Shown: positions 8,994 to 16,925, counted from the first letter of the stretch. The stretch: 41,499 bases of DNA from Flaviflexus sp. (GCA_030537635.1 JAUNVM010000009.1:19831-61329); one strand, 5' to 3'. The notes: generated by a model from the sequence alone, not told the origin. Numbers and translations are program-made.

Positions 8994-9024
8994 CCGGTTA
9001 TGCCTGCGGACCAGTAACACCCGG
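8994..9024 (-). promoter_or_regulatory. Ribonucleic antiterminator (RAT) target
   Basis: The minus strand reads GGGTGTTACTG, a short loop, then GCAGGCATAACC. This closely follows the RAT consensus bound by BglG/LicT proteins (GGATTGTTACTG, loop, GCAGGCAAAACC). It lies 41 bases before the GTG of the BglG-type gene, exactly where an autoregulatory RAT is expected. Confidence 0.85.
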
Positions 9025-9026
9025 AA

Positions 9027-9055
9027 CGGATAAGATCACCGCCACTGTAACTCAA
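9027..9055 (-). promoter_or_regulatory. Candidate promoter of the PTS operon
   Basis: TTGAGT (9050-9055) and TATCCG (9027-9032) are 17 bases apart on the minus strand, just upstream of the RAT. The -10 match is poor. The position is right because the RAT must be transcribed. Confidence 0.35.
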
Positions 9056-9176
9056 GAACGAACAAACGTCCAGAGAAGACACCGGTCAAGGGTGTAATGT
9101 CCGATGAATGACATAATGGGTAGCCGGTCGCAGCCCGGTGAGTGCCCCAACCGAGACCGGTATGAGAAGGAAGTCC

Positions 9177-9827
9177 TTATGGCTGGTTACGCCAGCCGGC
9201 GGCCCGTTGTCCGGCCACCCAGGCCGCCACCTGGGTCCTGCGCTGCAGGCCCATTTTCGACAGCAGCGAGGTGATGTGATTCTTCACGGTCTTCTCAGCC
9301 ACGCCAAGGCGGTCGCCGATTTCCCGGTTCGACAGGCCGTCTCCAATAAGCTCGAGGACCCGACGCTCGGAGGGGGTGAGATCGGCGGTGGGATCCTCGT
9401 GATCGGCCCGGCGCCGGGTCACCGTGCGCTCATCGAGCAGAATCCGGCCCGCGGCCACGGCTTTAATAACCTCGGTGATTTCCGCGCCACGCACGGACTT
9501 GAGCAGATAGGCTTTCGCGCCCACCCGCAGCGCCTCGGCCAACGCGTCATCATCGTCAAACGACGTGAGGACGATGGGGCGGATGCCGGGGGCTTCGGCA
9601 TTGAGCCGCTCGATGATATCGATTCCGGTGCCGTCGGGCAGGCGCAGATCGACAAGCGCCACATCCGGGTTCACCAGCTTGGCTCGATTGACGGCCTCCG
9701 CCACCGAACCCGCCTCGGCGACGACGGTGAGCCCGTCTGCGCGCTCAACCACCTCGGCAATGCCGCGGCGCACGACCTCGTGGTCGTCGATAATCATGAC
9801 GTGGACATCATCGATGCGTTCGCTCAT
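9177..9827 (-). CDS. DevR/NarL-family response regulator
   Basis: This 216-residue regulator has a receiver domain with the acidic pair Asp14-Asp15, phospho-acceptor Asp60 (VALVDLRLPDG), Thr88 and Lys110, then a LuxR-type helix-turn-helix (LTPSERRVLELI, GLSNREIGDRLGVAEKTVKNH). The recognition helix and the following GLQRRTQVA strongly resemble mycobacterial DevR/DosR. It is therefore the likely partner of the DevS-like kinase at 3943-5610, although 3.5 kb of PTS genes separate them and they are on opposite strands. The ATG at 9827 is preceded by TACAAT and exactly 6 bases with no ribosome binding site, indicating a leaderless message. Target genes cannot be read from the window; cytochrome bd and fermentation genes are plausible. 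Confidence 0.88.
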   Translation of the reverse strand: MSERIDDVHVMIIDDHEVVRRGIAEVVERADGLTVVAEAGSVAEAVNRAKLVNPDVALVDLRLPDGTGIDIIERLNAEAPGIRPIVLTSFDDDDALAEALRVGAKAYLLKSVRGAEITEVIKAVAAGRILLDERTVTRRRADHEDPTADLTPSERRVLELIGDGLSNREIGDRLGVAEKTVKNHITSLLSKMGLQRRTQVAAWVAGQRAAGWRNQP

Positions 9828-9900
9828 ACTGCGATTGTAGCCAATCCCGTCCGGTAATCTGCCATCGTCTGGATCCACTGAGCGATTGCGGCCCGGACGG

Positions 9901-10830
9901 TCAGGCTCCGGCACGCCGCGCCCGCCGGGACCCTCTCGTCGTGGATGCGGGACGGGAATAGGGCTGACAGCATGGACAATAGGTTGAGCTCCGGTTCATG
10001 AACTGCTCGCGCACCATCGTTGTCCCACACGTCACACAGGGGAGTCCTCCCCGCCCGTAGGCGCGCAGGGACCGGTCGAAATAGCCGGATGCGCCATTGA
10101 CATTGACGTAGAGCGCATCAAAAGACGTGCCGCCCTCGGCGAGCGCCGTCGTCATGACGTCGCGCGCGTGGCCCCAAAGATCAGCCAGCTTCGCATAGGA
10201 CAGGGAGGCGGCCCGGCGACGGGGGTGGATACCGGCGCGAAACAGCGCCTCATCGCAATAGATGTTTCCCAGACCGGACACGAGGCCCTGGTCGAGCATG
10301 GCGCGTTTAATCTCCGTGCGCCTAGCCCGGGTGCGACGGCTGAGCTCGCTCTCATCGAGCGCTGGATCAAGCAGGTCTCTGGCGATGTGGGCGACGGGAC
10401 CGGGAATGTGGGGCCGTTCGCTCCCCCATCCACCCGGCCCGCCATCGGCCGTGTCCTGCCAGCCGGCAAGCTGCAGGTGGCCGAAGGTGCGCTGATCGAC
10501 AAAGCGCAGTACCGTCCCGTCCATCATGTCGAATCTCGCTCGCACGTGGGGATTCGGAGGAATCTCGCGGCCCGGACCGGTGATGAGCAGCTGGCCGGAC
10601 ATGCCGAGGTGGCAGATGAGGGCGGTGTCCCCCAGATCGGCCCACAGGTACTTCCCGCGCCGGGCAAAGCCTGTCATTCTCGCTCCAACCAGGGAGTAAA
10701 AGCCCTCCGCACCGCCGGGGCTGCGGCGAATGGCGCGCGGATGAAGAACGTGAACATCGGCGATCTGGGCGCCGGTAAGATGTTCGGCCAGGCCCAGCCG
10801 AATGGTCTCCACCTCGGGCAGCTCAGGCAT
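9901..10830 (-). CDS. mutM: Formamidopyrimidine-DNA glycosylase
   Basis: MutM removes 8-oxoguanine and ring-opened purines from DNA and cuts the abasic site. The 309-residue protein starts with the catalytic MPELPEVE (Pro2, Glu3), has the conserved Lys in RRGKYLW, the H2TH region QGLVSGLGNIYCDEALF and a C-terminal zinc finger with two CxxC-type pairs (CVTCG and CPCCQ). The finger reads NRSSTYC where E. coli has GRATFYC, so Gly is replaced by Asn beside the DNA-contacting Arg. About 20 extra basic residues follow the finger. Its ATG overlaps the rnc stop by 8 bases, so yceD, rnc and mutM form one operon. In many relatives smc follows; here the DevR-like gene follows on the same strand. Confidence 0.94.
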   Translation of the reverse strand: MPELPEVETIRLGLAEHLTGAQIADVHVLHPRAIRRSPGGAEGFYSLVGARMTGFARRGKYLWADLGDTALICHLGMSGQLLITGPGREIPPNPHVRARFDMMDGTVLRFVDQRTFGHLQLAGWQDTADGGPGGWGSERPHIPGPVAHIARDLLDPALDESELSRRTRARRTEIKRAMLDQGLVSGLGNIYCDEALFRAGIHPRRRAASLSYAKLADLWGHARDVMTTALAEGGTSFDALYVNVNGASGYFDRSLRAYGRGGLPCVTCGTTMVREQFMNRSSTYCPCCQPYSRPASTTRGSRRARRAGA

Positions 10831-11539
10831 CGAGCATCGGGTAGGTGGCCTTGGCGGCCGCTAGCTCGGCCTTGGCCTTCGCGGTGGATTCGCCCGAGCC
10901 GTAGACTCGATCAGCGATCCGACAGGTGGCTCGGTAGCGCTTGGCGTGATCGGGGCCGGAGGCCTCAATATCGTAGGTAACCTCGCCCAGGCCGGCCGAC
11001 TGCGCCACCATCTGCACCGCGGTCTTCCAGTCCGATCCGGGTACGATCGCAGCACCGGACAGGTACGTGGACGTATGTGCCTCCACGATCGCGCGAGTCG
11101 GTTCCAGGCCGTGGGTGAGATAGGTGGCGGCGATCAGAGCCTCCACCGCGTCCGAGAGAATGGAGGGCTTGTTCCGTCCATCGGTGACCAGCTCACCGTT
11201 GCCGAGCAGGATGAACTCATCGAGATGGATCCGCTTGGCAATATCGGCAAGTGGCTCCTCCGAGACGGCGGCCGCCCGCAGCGGGACCAGCTCGGCCTCG
11301 CTCTTATCCGGAAATTCTCGGTAGAGCTTCTCCGTGACAACAAGGGAAAGCACGGAGTCGCCAAGGAGCTCCAGCCGCTCATTAGTCGGCACCTTGCCAT
11401 TCTCAAAGGACCAGGACCGGTGAATGAGGGCGAGCTCGAGCAGCTCCGCATCAATGGCAATCCCCCACGACTCCAGCAGTGCTTCGCGGTCGGTGCGGGC
11501 CGGCGGATTCACCTTCTTCTTGCCCTTGGATCGGCTCAC
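10823..11539 (-). CDS. rnc: Ribonuclease III
   Basis: RNase III cuts double-stranded RNA, including rRNA precursors. The 238-residue protein has the signature NERLELLGD at residues 53-61 with Glu57 and Asp61, the second acidic pair Asp130 and Glu133 in SDAVEAL, and a C-terminal double-stranded RNA-binding domain from about residue 167 (DWKTAVQ to the end). The GTG start overlaps the yceD stop by 4 bases (GTGA), which fixes it. There is no room for rpmF, the L32 gene that normally sits between yceD and rnc. Confidence 0.95.
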   Translation of the reverse strand: MSRSKGKKKVNPPARTDREALLESWGIAIDAELLELALIHRSWSFENGKVPTNERLELLGDSVLSLVVTEKLYREFPDKSEAELVPLRAAAVSEEPLADIAKRIHLDEFILLGNGELVTDGRNKPSILSDAVEALIAATYLTHGLEPTRAIVEAHTSTYLSGAAIVPGSDWKTAVQMVAQSAGLGEVTYDIEASGPDHAKRYRATCRIADRVYGSGESTAKAKAELAAAKATYPMLDA

Positions 11540-12093
11540 TTGTCCTGCTCCGCAATCAGCTGCTCGCGCAGCGCGTCCAGCGGGCTCGGCTCGGCGGCCG
11601 GCTCCTCGTGCGCGTGATCCTCGGGCAGCTCATCGAGGGGTTCTCCGCACCGATCACACAAGCCCGCGCAGTCGGGCGAGCACAGCGGAATGAAGGGCAT
11701 GCGGCTGACGATGTCATCGCGCAGCACCGGCTCAATGTCGACGGCCTCGCCTACCACCTGCGGGGCCTCCTCAGCCTCCTCATCGCCCGCCTCGACGAGT
11801 TCGGTCACCCGGTGCGGATAGTAAAACAGCTCGGTGGGCTGCACCGAAATCTCGGAGTCAATAGCACGCAGGCAGCGGGCGCATTCGGCCTCGACTGCCA
11901 CCTGGGCGCTACCCGTGACGAGCACCCCCTCGGAGACCGATTGGAGGGACAGTGAACAGTGAATGTCGCCAACGGCGCGTACGAGCTCGGTGGCAAAACT
12001 CTCGGGAGCGGGAATATCCAGGTCGAGGTTGATGGCGGAGCCCGGGCGGCGGGGCAGATCGCGCAGTGAGAGCTGGAACGGGGAGGATGCCAT
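11536..12093 (-). CDS. yceD: DUF177 / YceD family protein
   Basis: This 185-residue cytoplasmic protein belongs to the DUF177 family, whose bacterial members lie next to rpmF and rnc and are linked to 23S rRNA accumulation. Visible features are the beta-rich N-terminus (FQLSLRDLPRRPGS), a CARCL cysteine pair, an acidic middle and the C-terminal CSPDCAGLCDRCG cluster typical of the actinobacterial form, followed by an acidic tail. The ATG at 12093 has AAAGG upstream; an in-frame extension further upstream would run through the dps terminator and was not used. It overlaps rnc by 4 bases. The biochemical role is not established. Confidence 0.9.
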   Translation of the reverse strand: MASSPFQLSLRDLPRRPGSAINLDLDIPAPESFATELVRAVGDIHCSLSLQSVSEGVLVTGSAQVAVEAECARCLRAIDSEISVQPTELFYYPHRVTELVEAGDEEAEEAPQVVGEAVDIEPVLRDDIVSRMPFIPLCSPDCAGLCDRCGEPLDELPEDHAHEEPAAEPSPLDALREQLIAEQDK

Positions 12094-12113
12094 GATTACC
12101 TTTCTCGTAGCCA

Positions 12114-12146
12114 AAGGCCCTCTCGGGACAATCCCGGGAGGGCCTT
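12114..12146 (-). terminator. Terminator after dps
   Basis: A 15-bp stem with a single mismatch (AAGGCCCTC arms, 3-base loop) lies 25 bases after the dps stop and is followed by a short T-run on the minus strand. It separates dps from yceD-rnc-mutM. Confidence 0.8.
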
Positions 12147-12170
12147 CGCGGAGTGTCACTCCTTGTAGTC

Positions 12171-12617
12171 TTACTCCTCGACGGTGGCCGAGCGCAGCAT
12201 CCAGGCCTGCTTCTCAAGCCCGGTGGCGATGCCGATGAGCATATCAGCGCTCAGCGGATCGGCGGCGTCAACCTCGTCAAGGTTCTCCTTGATGCGGTCG
12301 GCAGCGGCCTGCAGCTTGGAGACCATGAGCTCGTAGCCCTTGCTCACGGCGAGGAAGTTCTCGGTGATGTCGCCGATACCGGACTCCTTGGAAACGGTGG
12401 CGGCGCGACCGTCCGGAGCGTGGCCCAGGGCGGCGAGACGCTCGGCAACGTCATCGGAGTCGGTGCGGACCTCTTCGACGATCTCATCGAGCTGGAGGTG
12501 CAGGGAGCGGAAGCGGGGACCCTGGATATTCCAGTGGGCCTGCTTGGCCTGCAGGGAGAGATCGATGAGATCAACAAGAGCGGCTTGGAGGGCGTTCTTA
12601 ACAATAGCTTCGGACAC
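12171..12617 (-). CDS. dps: Dps-like DNA-binding ferritin
   Basis: Dps forms a 12-subunit shell that oxidises and stores iron and protects DNA from peroxide. The 148-residue protein carries the inter-subunit ferroxidase ligands His28 (QAHWNIQG), His40, Asp44 and Glu48, spaced as His51, His63 and Asp67 are in E. coli Dps. There is no long lysine-rich tail at either end, so DNA binding is uncertain. The start is GTG at 12617, with AAAGGA just upstream. It stands alone with its own promoter and terminator, set between sepIVA and yceD, two genes that are adjacent in mycobacteria. A perfect palindrome over its -35 element suggests repression by a metal or peroxide regulator. Confidence 0.94.
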   Translation of the reverse strand: MSEAIVKNALQAALVDLIDLSLQAKQAHWNIQGPRFRSLHLQLDEIVEEVRTDSDDVAERLAALGHAPDGRAATVSKESGIGDITENFLAVSKGYELMVSKLQAAADRIKENLDEVDAADPLSADMLIGIATGLEKQAWMLRSATVEE

Positions 12618-12653
12618 GATTTTCCTTTCGTTCGCGTTCGCTTGACATAATCC

Positions 12654-12692
12654 AATCTAGTCTTTTTATGGACTGATTCCAAATTATTTGGA
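12654..12692 (-). promoter_or_regulatory. dps promoter with palindromic operator
   Basis: On the minus strand TTGGAA (12677-12682) and TAGATT (12654-12659) are 17 bases apart, a good vegetative promoter. The -35 overlaps a perfect 15-bp palindrome, TCCAAAT-A-ATTTGGA (12678-12692), well placed for a repressor. The sequence is AT-rich compared with its surroundings. It does not match the IdeR box; a Fur/PerR-type or other regulator is possible. Confidence 0.65.
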
Positions 12693-12727
12693 GGTGGAGG
12701 ACTATGGGATTCACCTCTGAGGATAGC

Positions 12728-13522
12728 CTACCCCTTGTGTTGATCTGGCGCGGCAAAACCGCCATCGTGCTCCTCTGGCAGGATGAGTTCCTCGTCGTCT
12801 CCGAGCGCCTCGGGCAGCTGCTCCTCGCGGTACTGCTGGTCATCCCGGGAACGGGACTCATCGACGCGAGACCGCTGCAGGTAGGGATCCTCGTAGTCCT
12901 CATCCGGGCCGATGTCAGGGGCCGCCGAATCCTGCGGTCCGGGCGCGTTGGCTTGGGCCTCCCGGGAGCGCCGGGCCACTTCCTCGCGGCCGGCGCGCAC
13001 CTGGCCGAGCAGGGACTCGAGCTCGGTTTGCAGGGAGGCCAGAGCCTCGTCGGTGTATCGGTTGGCGCCCGCATTGAGTTTGTAGGCCTGGGCCTGTGCC
13101 TCGGCCACAATATCGGAGGCGCGGCCTCGCGCCTGCTCGGTGATCTCGTGCTCGGAGACGAGATGCTCGGCGTGCGCCTTGGCCCGGGAGACGATCTGCT
13201 CGGCTTCCTGCTTGCCTTCCGCCACGATTCGCTCCGCCTCATCGCGCGCCCCCTCGAGCACCTGGCGCGCCTTGCGGGAGGCCTGGGCGCGTACCTCGGA
13301 GGCTTCGGAAATGATCGAGTCGGCGGCGTGAATTTGGTCGGGAACGATGTCGCGCGCGGTGCCGAGCAGATCAAGCACCTCGCTGCGATTGATCATTGCC
13401 GATGCCGACATGGGCATACCGCGCGCCTCGGTGACATTGTCAATGAGTTCATCGAGCACGGCGATAAGTGAGTCGCCGGCAGTGTTGGGCTGCTCGGCAG
13501 CCAGATCCGAGGTATCAGACAT
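12728..13522 (-). CDS. SepIVA-like DivIVA-domain coiled-coil protein
   Basis: This 264-residue hydrophilic protein is dominated by a long alanine- and glutamate-rich coiled coil (about residues 60-195, with many AxxIVxEA-type heptads), preceded by an N-terminal helix and followed by an acidic, proline-poor disordered tail. It matches the DivIVA-domain septation proteins of actinobacteria; the mycobacterial relative SepIVA (Rv2927c) lies next to yceD-rnc-mutM, as here apart from dps. A role in septum placement or polar envelope growth is inferred from that family. Its ATG shares a base with the coaD stop (TAATG), so it ends the recG-rsmD-coaD-sepIVA operon. It is not ATP synthase subunit b, which has similar composition, because there is no membrane anchor. 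Confidence 0.8.
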   Translation of the reverse strand: MSDTSDLAAEQPNTAGDSLIAVLDELIDNVTEARGMPMSASAMINRSEVLDLLGTARDIVPDQIHAADSIISEASEVRAQASRKARQVLEGARDEAERIVAEGKQEAEQIVSRAKAHAEHLVSEHEITEQARGRASDIVAEAQAQAYKLNAGANRYTDEALASLQTELESLLGQVRAGREEVARRSREAQANAPGPQDSAAPDIGPDEDYEDPYLQRSRVDESRSRDDQQYREEQLPEALGDDEELILPEEHDGGFAAPDQHKG

Positions 13523-13995
13523 TAGTATTCCTTTCCTGCCAAGGCCCTTGCGACGGCGGACGGCACGAGGTCCTCGATATTACCGCCGTATCTGGCGATG
13601 TCCTTGACGTGCGATGAGGAGATGTGCGCAAGGCCCGGATCGCCGAGGATAAAGACGGTTTCGACGCCGGACAGGTGCCGGTTGAGAAGCGCCATTGACT
13701 GCTCGTCATCGTAATCCGCGCTGCCTCGCAGACCTTTGACGATGGCGGAAGCGCCTACCTGGCGCACGAAGTCGGCGAGGAGGCCGGGAACGAATTCCAC
13801 TCGCACCCCACCAATACCCGTGACGGCCTCGCGGGCAAGCTCAAGGCGCTCAGTATCGGAAAACAGATAGCGCTTTGACTGATTGCGAGCGACGCCAATA
13901 ATGACCTCATCAAACACGGAGCGCGCCCGACGCACCACGTCGACGTGACCGAACGTGATGGGATCGTATGATCCGGGGCAGACTCCAATGCTCAT
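13522..13995 (-). CDS. coaD: Phosphopantetheine adenylyltransferase
   Basis: CoaD transfers AMP from ATP to 4'-phosphopantetheine, the fourth step of coenzyme A synthesis. The 157-residue protein has the nucleotidyltransferase motif GSYDPITFGH near the N-terminus (with the catalytic His), the conserved Lys/Arg pair in KGLRGSADYDDE, and the C-terminal ISSSHVKDIARYGG. The length is normal. The ATG at 13995 has both TAGGCT 6 bases upstream and a weak GGAG, so it may be read from a leaderless internal promoter as well as from the operon. It lies 17 bases after rsmD and overlaps sepIVA by one base. Confidence 0.95.
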   Translation of the reverse strand: MSIGVCPGSYDPITFGHVDVVRRARSVFDEVIIGVARNQSKRYLFSDTERLELAREAVTGIGGVRVEFVPGLLADFVRQVGASAIVKGLRGSADYDDEQSMALLNRHLSGVETVFILGDPGLAHISSSHVKDIARYGGNIEDLVPSAVARALAGKEY

Positions 13996-14012
13996 AGCTC
14001 CAGCCTAGATGG

Positions 14013-14552
14013 TTATTCCGCCCGGCGGGCGCTCCACAGCACGGTGTCGCCAAACCGGCGGTCGTTCCCCGTGATGCCGGGAGGCCAGGTGGGCTCGGGA
14101 CTGCGCTTATCCCGCTCGACCACGATGAGGCCATCGTCCACCAGGCGGTCGGCGGCAAGGTTGAGCAGCTCGGTCAGCTCATCTTCCCCCATCGCATACG
14201 GCGGATCGAGGAAAATAAGGTCGTAGCGGGAGACGTCCTGGGCGAGGAAGGTGAGGGCCTTACCAGTGACGATGTTGAGTTCCAACCCCAGGCTCCGGGA
14301 ATTCGCGGTGAGGGCGCTACGGGCCGCTCTCGACACGTCAACGGCGGTGGCCGCGGCCGCCCCGCGTGACAATGCCTCGAAGGCGAGTGCGCCGGAGCCG
14401 GCGCACAGATCGAGCACCGAGCAGCCCTCGATATAACCGCGATGTTCGAGGCTGGAGAAGAGGGCTTCGCGTACCCGGTCCGGGGTGGGGCGGGCTCCCT
14501 CGGGTACCCGCAGAGGCCTCGATCGGGCCGTTCCCGCGATAATTCTGGCCAT
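14013..14552 (-). CDS. rsmD: 16S rRNA (guanine966-N2)-methyltransferase
   Basis: RsmD methylates G966 of 16S rRNA using S-adenosylmethionine. The 179-residue protein begins with the typical MARIIAGTARSRPL and TPDRVREALFSSL, followed by SAM-binding motif I (VLDLCAGSGALAFEALSRGA) and the catalytic DPPY tetrad (LIFLDPPYAMGED). It overlaps recG by one base (TAATG) and lies just before coaD, the usual arrangement recG-rsmD-coaD. Nothing is unusual in length or motifs. Confidence 0.95.
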   Translation of the reverse strand: MARIIAGTARSRPLRVPEGARPTPDRVREALFSSLEHRGYIEGCSVLDLCAGSGALAFEALSRGAAAATAVDVSRAARSALTANSRSLGLELNIVTGKALTFLAQDVSRYDLIFLDPPYAMGEDELTELLNLAADRLVDDGLIVVERDKRSPEPTWPPGITGNDRRFGDTVLWSARRAE

Positions 14553-16741
14553 TAGCCTCGCTCCAAATACTCGGTTTCTTCCCGCCGGGCCGCCTCGCGG
14601 ACCACCCGGGCCAGGCCGGGATGCTCAGTGAGCTCCGGATCGGCACTAATGATCTGTACTGCGGCCGCGCGCGCCTGCTCAATGATCTTCCCATCCTGGA
14701 TCACCGACAGGAAGTGGAGGTGGCTGCGTCCCCCGGATTGGCGTGAGCCCAGCACATCTCCTTCGCCGCGAAGCTTGAGATCGGAGGCGGCAAGCTCAAA
14801 GCCGTCCCGGGTGGCGGCAAAGGCCTGCAGGCGTGCATCCGCCAGGGTTCCCTCCGGTGCCCTCGAGAGGGCCAGGCACAAGCCGGGCTTGCTCCCCCGG
14901 CCAATCCGACCGCGCAGCTGATGGAGCTGGGAGAGACCAAAGCGGTCGGCGTCGAGAATCACCATCATCGTCGCCTCGGGCACGTCCACTCCCACCTCAA
15001 CGACCGTCGTGGCGACGAGAATGGGCGCCTCGCCGTTGCGGAAGCGACTCATGGCGGATTCCTTCTCGGCACTCGTCATGGGGCCGGTGAGTGAACCGAT
15101 GTCCAGGCCGTCGAGGGCCGGGATCTCCGCGAGGGCGCTCACGACCTCGTCGACTGCGGCCAGCGGGGGCCGACCTTCCTCGGCTTCGACCTCGGATCCG
15201 TCCTCCGCCTGGGTGGGGGTGATGCGGGGGCAGATGACGTAGACGCGGCCGCCGCCGGCCACCTCCTCAGCGGCCCGCTCCCATGCCCGATTTACCCAGG
15301 ACTCCAGGTGGGCGGGAACGATGGTGGTGGAGATGTCTGCCCGCCCCTTGGGCAGCTCGGTAAGCTCCGAGATCTCGAGATCACCGAAGACGGTCATGGC
15401 CAGGGTACGGGGAATCGGGGTGGCGGTCATGACGAGGAGATTGACGCCCCGCCCGCGCAGCGCATCTCGCTGATCGACTCCGAATCGATGCTGCTCATCG
15501 ACAACCGCAAGTGAGAGGCGGGGAATATCGACACCCTCAGAGAGGAGGGCATGGGTGCCGATGACGATGCCGGTTTCCCCACTGGCAAGACCCGCAAGCA
15601 CCTGCCGGCGCTCCCGTGCGCCCAGCGCGCCGGTGAGGAGATCCACTCTGGTGGCCTCCTCCGGGGCGCCGAGGGTGCCACCGCAGCTGAGGTCACCAAG
15701 CAGGTGGGTGATGGCCCGGTAATGCTGCTGGGCGAGCACCTCCGTGGGTGCGAGAAGCGCCGCCTGCCCTCCCCCATCAACCACCTGGAGCATGGCACGC
15801 AGGGCGACAATGGTTTTGCCTGCGCCAACATCGCCCTGGAGCAGGCGGTTCATGGGTGAGGCGGAGGCCAGGTCAATAGCAATCTCGTTACCTACGTTGA
15901 TCTGGCCGGCGGTCAGCTCGTAGGGAAGGCGGGAATCAAAGGCATCCGCGATGCCGCCGGAGCGGCGGGGAATCGGGGTCGATTCCTCGGCTTGGGCCTC
16001 GTGGGCTCGCTGGGCCAGCAGAGTCTGCAGACTGAGTGCCTCCTCGTGCTTGAGAGAGTCCAGAGCTCGGTACCAGTGGCCGCGATCGCGCGGAAGATGG
16101 AGGGCGCGAAGGGAGTCGGCCGCCGACATGAGGCCGTGGCTGCGCCGGTATGCAGGGGGAAGCGGATCGGTAACCTCCTCGTCGCGCATGAGGTCGAGGA
16201 CGGTGCGGATGGCCTTGGCGATCGTCCACGTGGGGACGCCCTGCGCCGCCGGGTAAATGGGCCGGGGACGCTTGAGCTCCTCCTCATCGATTCCCTCCTC
16301 CCCGACAATCTCGTATTCGGGGTGGGTGAGCTGGAGGGCGCCGCGGTAGATGCCGACGGTGCCGGAGAAGGTGGCAAGCGTGCCGGGGCTGAGGCGCTTC
16401 TCGTGATAGGCCAGCGGCCGGGAGGATTTGCCGAAGAACGTGAGGCTGAGTTCATTGGTGCCATCGGAGATCATGACGGTGAGGAGGAAGCCGCGCCGCG
16501 CATTCATCGGCCGCAGTCGGGCGGAGAGCACCTTCGCCACGACCGTGACATTCTGGCCTTGTTCAACCTGGGCGAGGGGAACAAGCTCGCCTCGCTCAGC
16601 AAGCCTGCGGGGCGCATAGCGCACGAGCTCGCCAACCGTGCTCAGTCCCAGCTTGGCAAGCCGGGTCGCGGTACGCTTACCCACGACGCGCTCGAGCGGA
16701 CTGTCGAAGAGCCCCCGCGAATCTGTGGCAACCGCCTTCAT
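14552..16741 (-). CDS. recG: ATP-dependent DNA helicase RecG
   Basis: RecG reverses stalled replication forks and processes branched DNA. The 729-residue protein has an N-terminal wedge/OB-fold region (about 60-165, with the DGTNELSLTFFG strand), then superfamily 2 helicase motifs: Walker A GDVGAGKT with Lys309, the DEQH box starting at Asp415, TATPIPRTLAM, and in the second lobe ATTVVEVGVDVPEA and QLRGRIGRG. The ATG at 16741 was chosen because AGGAGG lies 5 bases upstream; the GTG at 16759 would place that site inside the gene. TACCCT at 16763-16768 on the minus strand is a candidate -10. It heads an operon with rsmD, coaD and sepIVA and is divergent from rpmB. Confidence 0.95.
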   Translation of the reverse strand: MKAVATDSRGLFDSPLERVVGKRTATRLAKLGLSTVGELVRYAPRRLAERGELVPLAQVEQGQNVTVVAKVLSARLRPMNARRGFLLTVMISDGTNELSLTFFGKSSRPLAYHEKRLSPGTLATFSGTVGIYRGALQLTHPEYEIVGEEGIDEEELKRPRPIYPAAQGVPTWTIAKAIRTVLDLMRDEEVTDPLPPAYRRSHGLMSAADSLRALHLPRDRGHWYRALDSLKHEEALSLQTLLAQRAHEAQAEESTPIPRRSGGIADAFDSRLPYELTAGQINVGNEIAIDLASASPMNRLLQGDVGAGKTIVALRAMLQVVDGGGQAALLAPTEVLAQQHYRAITHLLGDLSCGGTLGAPEEATRVDLLTGALGARERRQVLAGLASGETGIVIGTHALLSEGVDIPRLSLAVVDEQHRFGVDQRDALRGRGVNLLVMTATPIPRTLAMTVFGDLEISELTELPKGRADISTTIVPAHLESWVNRAWERAAEEVAGGGRVYVICPRITPTQAEDGSEVEAEEGRPPLAAVDEVVSALAEIPALDGLDIGSLTGPMTSAEKESAMSRFRNGEAPILVATTVVEVGVDVPEATMMVILDADRFGLSQLHQLRGRIGRGSKPGLCLALSRAPEGTLADARLQAFAATRDGFELAASDLKLRGEGDVLGSRQSGGRSHLHFLSVIQDGKIIEQARAAAVQIISADPELTEHPGLARVVREAARREETEYLERG

Positions 16742-16925
16742 CATGTCCTCCTTCGACACTTTAAGGGTAGCGGCCGGCCCGACAGTCTTCGCCAGCTCGG
16801 CCTCCGGGGCGGGTCCCTGTGGAGGAATGCACTCTTTGCTGAGGCATGGAACGTGCCGGATACCACCTTGGAAGGCGGCTTGGCCGCTGGAACACCGGGG
16901 CTAAGACGGCTAAGATGATCGAGTT

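Noticed and set aside
8954..9082. Longer N-terminus for the BglG/LicT-type protein
   Set aside because: The extra 43 codons would cover the RAT and hairpin; the GTG at 8953 gives the normal CAT-domain start with a ribosome binding site.
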